The position numbers were made by a program, and so were the translations under genes. Positions 19,250 to 27,027 of a stretch of 64,000 nucleotides of DNA are shown here, in pieces (the stretch's first letter is position 1; the number at the start of each line of letters is the position of its first letter). Origin of the DNA: Streptomyces mobaraensis NBRC 13819 = DSM 40847 (GTDB taxonomy: Bacteria > Actinomycetota > Actinomycetes > Streptomycetales > Streptomycetaceae); assembly GCF_017916255.1 (NCBI RefSeq), contig NZ_CP072827.1, positions 5,667,501 to 5,731,500 of the forward strand, in the 5' to 3' direction. Below the pieces are notes generated by a model. It made no database searches. It saw nothing but the letters and a program-made list of their open reading frames with translations, and was not told where the DNA came from.

Positions 19250-19927
19250 TCAGTCCGTGGGTTCCTCGCGCCGGACGGACAGCAGGTCCTCCAGCTGCTC
19301 CTCCCGCGCGGGCGCCGCGACGAACAGCAGCTCGTCGCCGGCCTCCAGGGCGTCCTCCTTGTTGGGGGTGAGGACGCGGTTGCCGCGGATGATGGTGACC
19401 AGCGAGGTGTCCTCGGGCCAGTCCACGTCGCCGACGCGCGTCCCGGCCAGCGCCGCCTCCGGGGGCAGCGTCAGCTCGACCAGGTTGGCGTCGCCCTGGC
19501 TGAAGCGCAGCAGCCGGACCAGGTCGCCGACGCTCACCGCCTCCTCGACCAGGGCCGACATCAGGCGCGGCGTCGAGACGGCGACGTCCACGCCCCAGGA
19601 CTCGTTGAACAGCCACTCGTTCTTGGGGTTGTTCACCCGCGCCACGACGCGCGGGACCCCGTACTCCGTCTTGGCCAGCAGCGAGACGACCAGGTTGACC
19701 TTGTCGTCACCGGTGGCGGCGATCACCACGTTGCAGCGCTGGAGCGCCGCCTCGTCGAGCGAGGTGATCTCGCAGGCGTCGGCCAGCAGCCACTCGGCCA
19801 GCGGTACCCGCTCCACCGAGATGGCGGACGGCGCCTTGTCGATCAGCAGGACCTCGTGCCCGTTCTCCAGCAGCTCGCCGGCGATCGAACGGCCGACGGC
19901 ACCCGCTCCCGCGATTGCGACGCGCAT
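19250..19927 (-). CDS. ceoC: TrkA-type K+ uptake regulator (CeoC-like)
   Basis: A 225-residue protein with an N-terminal Rossmann RCK/TrkA-N domain (MRVAIAGAGAVGRSIAGELLENGHEVLLID; NAD(H)-binding GxGxxG plus an acidic residue at the second strand). A TrkA-C-like domain lies at about 140-215 (GTRVGDVDWPEDTSLVTIIR, ALEAGDELLFVA). Such proteins bind adenine nucleotides and c-di-AMP-type ligands to gate Trk/Ktr K+ channels in the membrane. It overlaps the upstream paralogue by one base. No channel subunit gene is adjacent. Confidence 0.9.
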   Translation of the reverse strand: MRVAIAGAGAVGRSIAGELLENGHEVLLIDKAPSAISVERVPLAEWLLADACEITSLDEAALQRCNVVIAATGDDKVNLVVSLLAKTEYGVPRVVARVNNPKNEWLFNESWGVDVAVSTPRLMSALVEEAVSVGDLVRLLRFSQGDANLVELTLPPEAALAGTRVGDVDWPEDTSLVTIIRGNRVLTPNKEDALEAGDELLFVAAPAREEQLEDLLSVRREEPTD

Positions 19928-20595
19928 CAGTGGCCACCTTCCTCGGGGCCCTGCGCGAACGCGGCCTCCACCGTCTCGACCTCGTCGGTGCGCATCATCA
20001 CATGCACCAGGTCACCCTCCTGCAGCACCGTCGAGGACGACGGGAGGACCGCCTCGCCCAGCCGGGTGAGGAAGGCCACCCGGACCCCGGTCTCCTCCTG
20101 GAGCTTGCTGATCCGGTGCCCTATCCACGCCTCGGCGACGGGGATCTCGGCGAGCTGGACGCCCCCGGTGGGGTCGCGCCACAGCGGCTCCGCGCCGGAC
20201 GGCAGCAGGCGCCGCAGCATCTGGTCGGCGGTCCAGCGGACCGTGGCCACCGTGGGGATGCCCAGCCGCTGGTAGACCTCGGCGCGGCGCGGGTCGTAGA
20301 TGCGGGCCGCGACGTTCTCGACGCCGAACATCTCGCGCGCCACCCGGGCCGCGATGATGTTCGAGTTGTCGCCGCTGCTGACCGCGGCGAAGGCGCCGGC
20401 CTCCTCGATGCCCGCCTCGCGCAGGGTGTCCTGGTCGAATCCGACCCCGGTCACCCGCCGCCCGCCGAAGCCGGAGCCGAGGCGCCGGAAGGCGGTCGGG
20501 TCCTGGTCGACGACCGCGACCGTGTGGCCTTGCTGCTCCAGGGTCTGCGCCAGGGCCGAGCCGACCCGCCCACAACCCATGATCACAATGTGCAC
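19927..20595 (-). CDS. ceoB: TrkA-type K+ uptake regulator (CeoB-like)
   Basis: A 222-residue paralogue of the adjacent gene. The N-terminus is MHIVIMGCGRVGSALAQTLEQQGHTVAVVD (a Rossmann NAD loop with acidic specificity residue); a TrkA-C segment follows (RVAFLTRLGEAVLPSSSTVLQEGDLVHVMM). The two proteins probably form a heteromeric RCK ring that controls K+ transport. Start at 20595 by family N-terminus. In this genome the KimA-like K+ transporter normally next to this pair is 13 kb away, behind an inserted block. Confidence 0.9.
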   Translation of the reverse strand: MHIVIMGCGRVGSALAQTLEQQGHTVAVVDQDPTAFRRLGSGFGGRRVTGVGFDQDTLREAGIEEAGAFAAVSSGDNSNIIAARVAREMFGVENVAARIYDPRRAEVYQRLGIPTVATVRWTADQMLRRLLPSGAEPLWRDPTGGVQLAEIPVAEAWIGHRISKLQEETGVRVAFLTRLGEAVLPSSSTVLQEGDLVHVMMRTDEVETVEAAFAQGPEEGGH

Positions 20596-21069
20596 GACGC
20601 CTGCCCCGTACTCCGGAATTCCGCGTTGACCTGCACCAACACCCTGCTCACTTCTTCCTGCTCATCCGAGCCCCTACGGCGTCCCCCGGTCCGCCGCTCC
20701 CCGTGCGGGCGGCCGGCGGTACCGGTTCGACCACGCCCACGGGTGTCTCGTACCCGTCGGCGCACGGCACCACCGTAGCCGCAACGCCCGGGCGCCCGGT
20801 CCCCCGGACCCGCCGACCGGGCGCACGGCCGTCCGCCGGGGCGCGGAGCCGGAGCCGCCGACGGGGGCGCGGTGGCCCGGGCACACCTCCGCGGGCCATG
20901 CCGCGCGCCCCCGTTCGTCCCGTCCGCGCCGCCCTGGTGGCCGGACCACCGTCCGGCGGTCCCACCGGGTGCCCGGCACACCTGTGCCCGGTGGGGGCGC
21001 CGGGGCGAGGGTGGTGACCGGCCGGCCGATCCATGAGGACGGCGGCACGACGACGGAGTGGGGGACAGG
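20596..21069. promoter_or_regulatory. Intergenic region with two hairpins
   Basis: No gene is supported here. Two stable inverted repeats are visible: GCGCCCGGTC (20792-20801) with its complement at 20815-20824, and CCCACCGGG (20961-20969) with its complement at 20987-20995. The second contains a nested smaller hairpin. It should hold the ceoBC promoter (leftward) and the start region of the IS701-like gene (rightward). Confidence 0.5.
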
Positions 21070-22368
21070 ATGAGCGGGACGGCTACGGACCTTACGGCCG
21101 CGCACCCGGCGACGGCCGCGCACCTGACGGCGGCCGTGCACCCGGCGACGGTCGGACGGCGGGCGCCGGCGCCCGGAGCGGACGCGCGCGAGCCGGTCTT
21201 CGCCGACCTCAGCGCGTCCCTCTTCGCCTCGCTGCCCCGCGCCGACCAGCGCCGCCGCGGCGAGGCGTACCTGCGCGGGCTGCTGGGCGCGCGGGGCCGC
21301 AAGTCCATCCGCAACATCGCGGCGCAGACCGGCGGCCCGGCCGCCGAGCAGAGCCTCCACCATTTCGTCGCCGCCTCCCCCTGGGACTGGGGGCCCGTGC
21401 GCCGGGAGCTGGCGCACTACGTGGCGCGGGCCGCGCCCCCGCAGGCGTGGGTGGTGCGGCCGATGACGATTCCCAAGGTCGGCGACAACTCCGTCGGCGT
21501 GGAGCGCCGCTTCTGCCCGGACGCCCGCCAGGTGCTCAACTCCCAGCAGGCGGTGGGCGTCTGGGCGGCCGCGCCGGACCTCGCCGTGCCGGTCGGCTGG
21601 CGGCTGCACCTCTCCGGCGCCTGGCTGGACGACCCGGCGCGCCGGCGCCAGGCCGGCATCCCGGACTCGGTGACCGAGGAGAGCTGGGGGGAGTGCGCGG
21701 TCGAGGCGTTCACCGGGATGACGCGGGGGTGGGGCCTGCCCGCGCGACCGGTGGTGCTGGACGCCCGGGAGGCGGACACCCTGGCGGCGCTCCCGAGGCT
21801 GCGGGCCGTCGGGGTGCCGGTGCTCGCCCGGGTCGGCGGCTCGCTGCGGCTGACGCTGTCCGAGCCGACGCTGCCGGGGCGCGGCGGCACGTTCACCGCC
21901 CAGCACGTCATGGCCGCCGCCCGGGACCTGCGGCGCCCGGTGCTCTGGCGTGACGGCGCCCCCGGGGCGCCCCGGGCCGCGCGGACCGCCCTGACCGCCG
22001 CCGTGCGGGTCGGGCTGCCGGTGGCGCGGGCGGTGCCCGGCGCGCCCGTCCGGCGCCGGGAGATGCTGCTGCTGGGCATCGGGGACGGGTCCGACCGGGC
22101 CGGCCGGTGGCCCGCCGAGCTGTGGCTCACGGACCTGCTCAACGTGCCGCCGGCCGCGCTGGTGCGGCTGACCCGGCTGCCGGCGCGGGTGGACCGGGAC
22201 TTCCACGAGATCGGGGACCGGGTGGGTCTCCGGGACTTCGCCGGGCGCTCCTTCGGCGGCTGGCACCGGCACACCACGCTCGCCTCCGCCGCGCACGCGG
22301 TCGTCGCGCTGGCGCGGCGGCCGGAGGCGGGGGAGATGGGAGACGCGCGTCTGGAGCGGGTCTCCTGA
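21070..22368 (+). CDS. Domesticated IS701-like transposase, probably catalytically dead
   Basis: A 432-residue protein with the layout of an IS701-family DDE transposase: an N-terminal helical domain (LRGLLGARGRKSIRNIA), a core with IPKVGDNSVGVERRFCPDARQVLNSQQAVGVW, and a C-terminal RVGLRDFAGRSFGGWHRHTTLA. The first catalytic Asp (normally in a DDTG-type motif) is replaced by RPMT, and the Glu of the usual EGRSW motif is Ala (AGRSF), so strand transfer is unlikely. No terminal inverted repeats or target duplications are seen. Residues 1-40 contain an Ala/His/Thr repeat. ATG at 21070 follows GGGGGACAGG. A DNA-binding regulatory role is inferred. Confidence 0.8.
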   Translation: MSGTATDLTAAHPATAAHLTAAVHPATVGRRAPAPGADAREPVFADLSASLFASLPRADQRRRGEAYLRGLLGARGRKSIRNIAAQTGGPAAEQSLHHFVAASPWDWGPVRRELAHYVARAAPPQAWVVRPMTIPKVGDNSVGVERRFCPDARQVLNSQQAVGVWAAAPDLAVPVGWRLHLSGAWLDDPARRRQAGIPDSVTEESWGECAVEAFTGMTRGWGLPARPVVLDAREADTLAALPRLRAVGVPVLARVGGSLRLTLSEPTLPGRGGTFTAQHVMAAARDLRRPVLWRDGAPGAPRAARTALTAAVRVGLPVARAVPGAPVRRREMLLLGIGDGSDRAGRWPAELWLTDLLNVPPAALVRLTRLPARVDRDFHEIGDRVGLRDFAGRSFGGWHRHTTLASAAHAVVALARRPEAGEMGDARLERVS

Positions 22369-22396
22369 GGCCGGCTCTGAGAGCGGCCGTGCGAGG

Positions 22397-24376
22397 TCAG
22401 TTCCCCTGGGGTCCGTCCTCCGGGGAGCGGTCCGGCCCGGACAGGGTGTTCCGGACGCGGAAGACGCGCAGGGCCAGCCGCACCTCCAGGGCCCGTTCCG
22501 GCTCCTGCCACCCCGGCCCCAGCAGCTCCCCGATGCGTTCGAGCCGTCGGGCGACGGTGTTGGGGTGGACGTGGAGCCGCTTGGCCGCGTTGGTCGGGCT
22601 GCCGCCCGCCTCGAAGTACGTCTCCAGGGTGCGGGTCAGATCGGTGAACCGCCGCGCGTCGTAGTCGATCACCGGGCCGACGGTCGCGTGGACGAAGCCC
22701 TCGACGTCGTGGTGGTCCGACAGCAGCACCCCCAGGAAGCCCAGGTCGGCCAGGGAACCGGCGCGTCCGGTGGCGCCGAGCGCGGTCATCGCCTCCAGGC
22801 AGCGCAGCGCCTCCTGGAAGGCGTGCCGGACCGACGCCGGGTCGGCCACCGGCCCCGCCGCCCCCACCGTCACCGGGTCCTCCAGCAGCGGCGACAGCTC
22901 CGCCGCGACCGCGCGGGCCGCCGCTCCCGGATCCGAACCCGGCAGCAGCAGCACCGCGCAGCCGTGGTGCATGGCCTTCAGCCCCTTCTTCCGGGAGGCG
23001 TACGACGAGGCCCAGACGGCGGGCCGGCCGCGCGCCTCGCCCTCGGGGCGGGCGACCACGACGACGTGGTCCGCGCGGAGGTCGATCCCCAACCGCCTCG
23101 CGTTCTGCTCCAGGTGCCTGGGCGGTCGCCCCGGGGCGAGCAGCAGTTGCCCGAGGAAGTCCTCGCGGGCCTGCCCCTCGGTGATCGCGGCCCGGCTGCT
23201 CTCCACCAGCAGCTGGACCGACACGACCTGGGCGACCAGCCGGACCAGCCGTTCCTCGGCCGGCGTCCACGGCCGCCGGGGCCGCCGCGGGCGCAGCATC
23301 AGGGTGCCCAGGTGGCCGGTGCCCGCGGCGATCGGCACGGCCCAGAATCCCGGGGCGACCTCGACCGGTTCGCGGGCCGCGTGCGCCCCCAGGCCGGAGA
23401 GCAGCACGTCGCCGGCCCCGCACGCGGGCGGGTCGCCGGCGGTGGTGAGCGGTGTGCCGTCGGCGCCGAAGATCCGTACGTCGGCGTCGAGTTCGCGGCG
23501 CACCTCCTCGGCGAGGGCCGTCAGGTCGCCGTCGTCCAGGATGAGTTCGATCAGCCGGTGGTGTGTCTCGCTGAGCCCCCGGGCGCCGCGCAGCCCGGCC
23601 TCCACGCTGCTGGTACGGCGTTCGAGCTCTGCGATGAGCGACGCGTTCCGCTCGGCCAGCCGGGCCTGTTCGACGGCGGCCGCGGCGAGGTTGGCGAGCG
23701 CGCCGGCCAGGGTCACCTCGGCCGGCGTGTAGTGCCGTACGTTGCGTTCCCCGATGTAGAGGGCGCCCACCGGGCGGGTGCCGTGCACCATCGGCACGGC
23801 CAGGACGGCGCGCAGCCGCTCGGCCCGTACGACGTCGTCGACGTCCCGGCTGTGCTCGATGCGCTCGTCCGGGAGGTAGTCGGGGGTCCAGAAGGGGGAG
23901 GGGTTGTCGCGACGGGTGGTGGCGGAGCCCAGCCCGGCGCCCCGGGCGATCCGCAGGCCCATGTTGCGGTCGGTGATGTGTCCTTCGGAGGCGCGGACGA
24001 CGTGGCAGTCCAGCTCGTCGTCGTCCAGGCCGATCCAGGCCATGTCCGCGCAGAGCAGCAGGCGCGCCCGCCGGACGACGACCTTCATCAGGGCGCCGAG
24101 GTCCTGGTGGGCCGTCAGGTCGGAGGCGGTGTCGAGGAGGGCGGACAGGTCGTTGGCCCGCTGCTGCTCGGCCTCGATCCGGGAGCGGACCGCGAGGCCG
24201 AGGCGTACGGCCCGCTCCAGGGCGGCCGGCCGGGCGTCCGCCAGCAGCGCTTCGTACCGGTCCGGCGGCGCGCCGCCGTCCAGCAGCTCCAGGACCGCCA
24301 GGGCGGCGAGCGCCCCGTCGTCCGCCGCGTCCGGCCGCTCCGCCGTTGCCGGTGTCCCCGATGTGTCCGACGACAC
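22397..24376 (-). CDS. GAF-domain PucR/CdaR-type transcriptional regulator
   Basis: A 659-residue regulator. A helical N-terminus is followed by a GAF domain (about 75-250; ADMAWIGLDDDELD, LRAVLAVPMVHGTRPVGALYIGER), a second sensory region, and a C-terminal PucR-type helix-turn-helix (DLTRTLETYFEAGGSPTNAAKRLHVHPNTVARRLERI). The GTG at 24376 is chosen because GGGAGGGG lies just upstream; the longer frame is unlikely. Such proteins activate catabolic or secondary-metabolic genes in response to small ligands. The target is unknown; the adjacent transaldolase-like gene is a candidate. Confidence 0.85.
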   Translation of the reverse strand: MSSDTSGTPATAERPDAADDGALAALAVLELLDGGAPPDRYEALLADARPAALERAVRLGLAVRSRIEAEQQRANDLSALLDTASDLTAHQDLGALMKVVVRRARLLLCADMAWIGLDDDELDCHVVRASEGHITDRNMGLRIARGAGLGSATTRRDNPSPFWTPDYLPDERIEHSRDVDDVVRAERLRAVLAVPMVHGTRPVGALYIGERNVRHYTPAEVTLAGALANLAAAAVEQARLAERNASLIAELERRTSSVEAGLRGARGLSETHHRLIELILDDGDLTALAEEVRRELDADVRIFGADGTPLTTAGDPPACGAGDVLLSGLGAHAAREPVEVAPGFWAVPIAAGTGHLGTLMLRPRRPRRPWTPAEERLVRLVAQVVSVQLLVESSRAAITEGQAREDFLGQLLLAPGRPPRHLEQNARRLGIDLRADHVVVVARPEGEARGRPAVWASSYASRKKGLKAMHHGCAVLLLPGSDPGAAARAVAAELSPLLEDPVTVGAAGPVADPASVRHAFQEALRCLEAMTALGATGRAGSLADLGFLGVLLSDHHDVEGFVHATVGPVIDYDARRFTDLTRTLETYFEAGGSPTNAAKRLHVHPNTVARRLERIGELLGPGWQEPERALEVRLALRVFRVRNTLSGPDRSPEDGPQGN

Positions 24377-24524
24377 GTGCCCCTCCCTGATACCGACCCC
24401 GCCCCGACGGACGGGTCGCGCGTCGGCGGCGCGGCATGGCGCGGGCCGCGCGGTGCGGGGTGCGCCGGGGGCGTCCGTAATCCCCGGACCCCGGTTGCGG
24501 CACCTACGCGGCCAAGGCGCCAAG

Positions 24525-24540
24525 GTATGCGGAGGCATAC
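24525..24540. promoter_or_regulatory. 16-bp palindrome upstream of the PucR-type gene
   Basis: GTATGC (24525-24530) and its complement GCATAC (24535-24540), separated by GGAG. It lies about 150 bp upstream of the regulator's GTG and 95 bp after the transaldolase-like stop. It is a candidate operator for the regulator. Confidence 0.5.
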
Positions 24541-24634
24541 AAGTGACGCAAGGGTCAAGGGCGTCGGGTGAGCTGTGGGTGGTGACGGGCCGAGCATCCG
24601 CCGACGGCGTGCGCTCGGTGGCGGCGGCCTGACG

Positions 24635-25828
24635 TCAAGGGTGTCCGTCGTGTCTCCGCCGCGCGGATTCCGGGGCGTCGGTCGTCCCATGCCGCGCGGA
24701 TCCCGGGGCGGCGGTCGCCTGGAGCTGTTCGGTGACGGACGTCCGCAGTGCCGTCCACTCGGCCGTCAGCCGTTCCAGGCGGTGGGCCGTCAGCGTCGCG
24801 GCCGTCGCCTCGACGGAGACGCCCAGCCGTTCCAGGCGGGTCAGCGCGGCGTGGGCGGGGCCGTGCCGGTCGCTGAGGGTGTCGCCGCGCAGCCGGCCCG
24901 CGCGCGCGACCGCGTCCAGGACGGTGGCGGGGAGGGCGACGCCGGTGCCCCAGGCGACCAGCGACTCCACGCGGCGGAGCACCCGGGCGGTGCCGTCCGC
25001 GTCCGCCCGGTGCCCGCCGCCGACGTGCCACAGCAGCCGCGGCGGGCGGGCCCCGGCGCGGGCCAGCGCCCGCCAGCGGTCGCCGGCCAGCCGTTCTTCG
25101 TACGCCCGGTACGCCAGCCGGGCCGCGGCCTGCGCCGCCGTGCCCCGCAGGGCGTCCGCCTCCGCCGTGCCGAGGGCGGCGAGGCGCGCGTCGACCGCGT
25201 CCTCCAGCGGGCCGACGGCGAGTGAGACGCACACCGGGACGTGCGTGAGGTCGCGGCCCGCCGCGCGGGCCCGCTCCAGGCCGTCGAGGCAGGCGTCGAG
25301 GGCGTCGCCGTGCCGCCGCACGGAGAAGACCTCCGTGACGTGCGTGCCCATGCCGCGTTCCAGGCAGGCGCGGGCGGCCGTCAGGCCCGCCGCCGTCGCG
25401 GGGACCTTCACCAGCGCGTTGTCCCGCAGCGCGGCGCGGTGCAGCTCCGCCGCCGCGGCGGCCGTCGCGCCGGAGTCGTGGAGGAGGCGGGCGTCGAGAT
25501 CCATGGAGGCGTACCCGTCGAGACCGTGCGACGCGTCGAAGACCGGGCGCAGGGCGTCGCACGCGGACCGCAGGTCGTACGCGCACAGGGCCAGGACGGC
25601 GGTGTCCGGCGCGGCGGCGCGCTGCGCGAGGTGGCGGAGCTGCTCCCGGCACCCGTCGTGCCCGGCGGCGTCGGCGGCGAGGGCGCCGGGGTCGGAGACC
25701 GCGCCGCGGACCCCCTCGGCCGCCCGGGCGGGGCGGTCGCGGGACGGCCCGTCGAGCCAGGGGGAGACGCCTTCGGCGGCCAGGGCGTGCAACGGGCTCC
25801 CGGCCGTGCCGATCACGTGCTCCGCCAT
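24635..25828 (-). CDS. Transaldolase-like protein, divergent
   Basis: A 397-residue protein related to actinobacterial Tal, which moves a dihydroxyacetone unit between sugar phosphates. Recognisable segments are LAAEGVSPWLDGPSRDR, YASMDLDARLLHDSGATAAAAAELH and NALVKVPATAAGLTA, whose Lys matches the Schiff-base lysine. GTHVTEVFSVRRHGDAL follows. Several normally fixed positions differ (for example the usual N-V-T-L-I-F-S has become HVTEVFS), so it is probably a second, divergent paralogue rather than the main enzyme. ATG at 25828 has AGGAGGAGG upstream. The C-terminus is Ala/Ser-rich. Confidence 0.82.
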   Translation of the reverse strand: MAEHVIGTAGSPLHALAAEGVSPWLDGPSRDRPARAAEGVRGAVSDPGALAADAAGHDGCREQLRHLAQRAAAPDTAVLALCAYDLRSACDALRPVFDASHGLDGYASMDLDARLLHDSGATAAAAAELHRAALRDNALVKVPATAAGLTAARACLERGMGTHVTEVFSVRRHGDALDACLDGLERARAAGRDLTHVPVCVSLAVGPLEDAVDARLAALGTAEADALRGTAAQAAARLAYRAYEERLAGDRWRALARAGARPPRLLWHVGGGHRADADGTARVLRRVESLVAWGTGVALPATVLDAVARAGRLRGDTLSDRHGPAHAALTRLERLGVSVEATAATLTAHRLERLTAEWTALRTSVTEQLQATAAPGSARHGTTDAPESARRRHDGHP

Positions 25829-26146
25829 GGACGCGGCCTCCTCCTGGGTTCCCGATCGGGTGCTCCCGGCGGGGGTCGGGGCCCGTTCCCGGCCCCGCCC
25901 AACGCCCGTCACCCGCAGGCACCTTAGGGAGGGCGGACGGCCGACGTCGAACGGTCCGGCCCCACTTCGTCCGCTACTTCGTCACATACCGGTCCATGCG
26001 GCGTCGGGCACGGATGCGGCGGATGCGCCGGAGAGTTGACGTAGTGAGCGGTCCGTCCTTGGCCCGGCTCCCGGCGGCGGCCACGATGATCCGGCGCTCG
26101 CCCTGTGAGCGCTCCCCCCTTGACCAGCGAAGGAGCCCCCACGGCC
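25829..26146. other. Divergent intergenic region, transaldolase-like / wrbA
   Basis: A 318-base stretch with no supported gene. It should contain both divergent promoters. An AAGGAG (26129-26134) sits 12 bases before the wrbA ATG. I see no clear -35/-10 pair or inverted repeat. Confidence 0.4.
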
Positions 26147-26761
26147 ATGACCAATGTCGCCGTCGTCTACTACTCGTCCACCGGGAACGTGCACAAGATG
26201 GCCGAGGCCGCCGCGGCCGAGGCGGAGAAGGCGGGCGCCGCGGTGCGGCTGCGCCGGGTCGCCGAACTCGCCCCGCAGAGCGCGATCGACCGCAACGAGG
26301 CGTGGGCCGCGCACGTCGCCGCCACCCGCGACGTCCCCGAGGCGACGCTGGAGGACCTGGACTGGGCGGACGCCGTCCTCTTCGGCACGCCCACCCGGTT
26401 CGGCCTGCCGGCCGCCCAGCTCAAGCAGTTCCTGGACACCACCGGTGGCCTCTGGTTCCAGGGCAAGCTGGTCAACAAGGTGGTGTCGTCCTTCACTTCG
26501 TCGAACAACACCCACGCCGGCCAGGAATCCACCATCCTCGCGCTGAACAACACCTTCTACCACTGGGGCGCCGTCATCGTCCCGGCCGGATTCGCGGACC
26601 CCGTCCAGTTCGAGCGGGCCAACGGAAACCCTTACGGCGCGAGCAGCGTCACGGACAACGTCCCCGGCAACGTCCACCCGGACAACCTCGCCGCGATCGC
26701 CTACCAGACCCGCCGGGTCGTGGAGATCGCCAAGGCTCTCGGCGCCGCGCTGCCGGCCTGA
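26147..26761 (+). CDS. wrbA: WrbA-type NAD(P)H:quinone oxidoreductase
   Basis: A 204-residue FMN flavodoxin-fold enzyme that reduces quinones by two electrons and protects against oxidative stress. The FMN phosphate loop is YYSSTGNVHKM; other family segments are FGTPTRFGLPAAQLKQFLDTTGGLW, SFTSSNNTHAGQE and NPYGASSVT. The length is normal. ATG at 26147 fits the family start; a GTG 14 codons earlier is possible. The gene is monocistronic as far as can be seen and stands just before the conservon. Confidence 0.93.
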   Translation: MTNVAVVYYSSTGNVHKMAEAAAAEAEKAGAAVRLRRVAELAPQSAIDRNEAWAAHVAATRDVPEATLEDLDWADAVLFGTPTRFGLPAAQLKQFLDTTGGLWFQGKLVNKVVSSFTSSNNTHAGQESTILALNNTFYHWGAVIVPAGFADPVQFERANGNPYGASSVTDNVPGNVHPDNLAAIAYQTRRVVEIAKALGAALPA

Positions 26762-27027
26762 AGGGCGTCCCCGGCGCGGTGAGTTCCCGCCGGACGCCGG
26801 TCGGATACCGGTCGGAATTCGGCCGGAAATCCCCTGTCGCCTCCCGTTCACCCTCCCCAGGGCGGACGGGAGGCGTTCGTGTGTTCGCAATTCGAGAAGG
26901 GATCCGGGCGCAGGGTCACAGGTGTGGTTGGATGATCCGCGTATTCCGCTTTTGGACGGGAGGTCGGGACGCCGTGACCTGCTGACCTGTCCTGCCGTAC
27001 GCGTACCCCGGTGCCCAAGAGGAATTG

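Noticed and set aside
20596..21069. Additional small gene between ceoB and the IS701-like gene
   Set aside because: The open frames there are Arg/Gly/Pro-rich, have no ribosome site and overlap the hairpins.
21070..22368. Active insertion sequence
   Set aside because: No terminal inverted repeats or target-site duplication, and two catalytic positions are lost.
22397..24503. Very long reverse-strand and other-frame open frames, over 600 residues, overlapping the PucR-type regulator, the IS701-like gene, kdp genes and cvnA
   Set aside because: They are products of high-GC composition, have Arg/Ala/Gly/Pro-rich translations and no recognisable domain, and are covered by genes with clear families.
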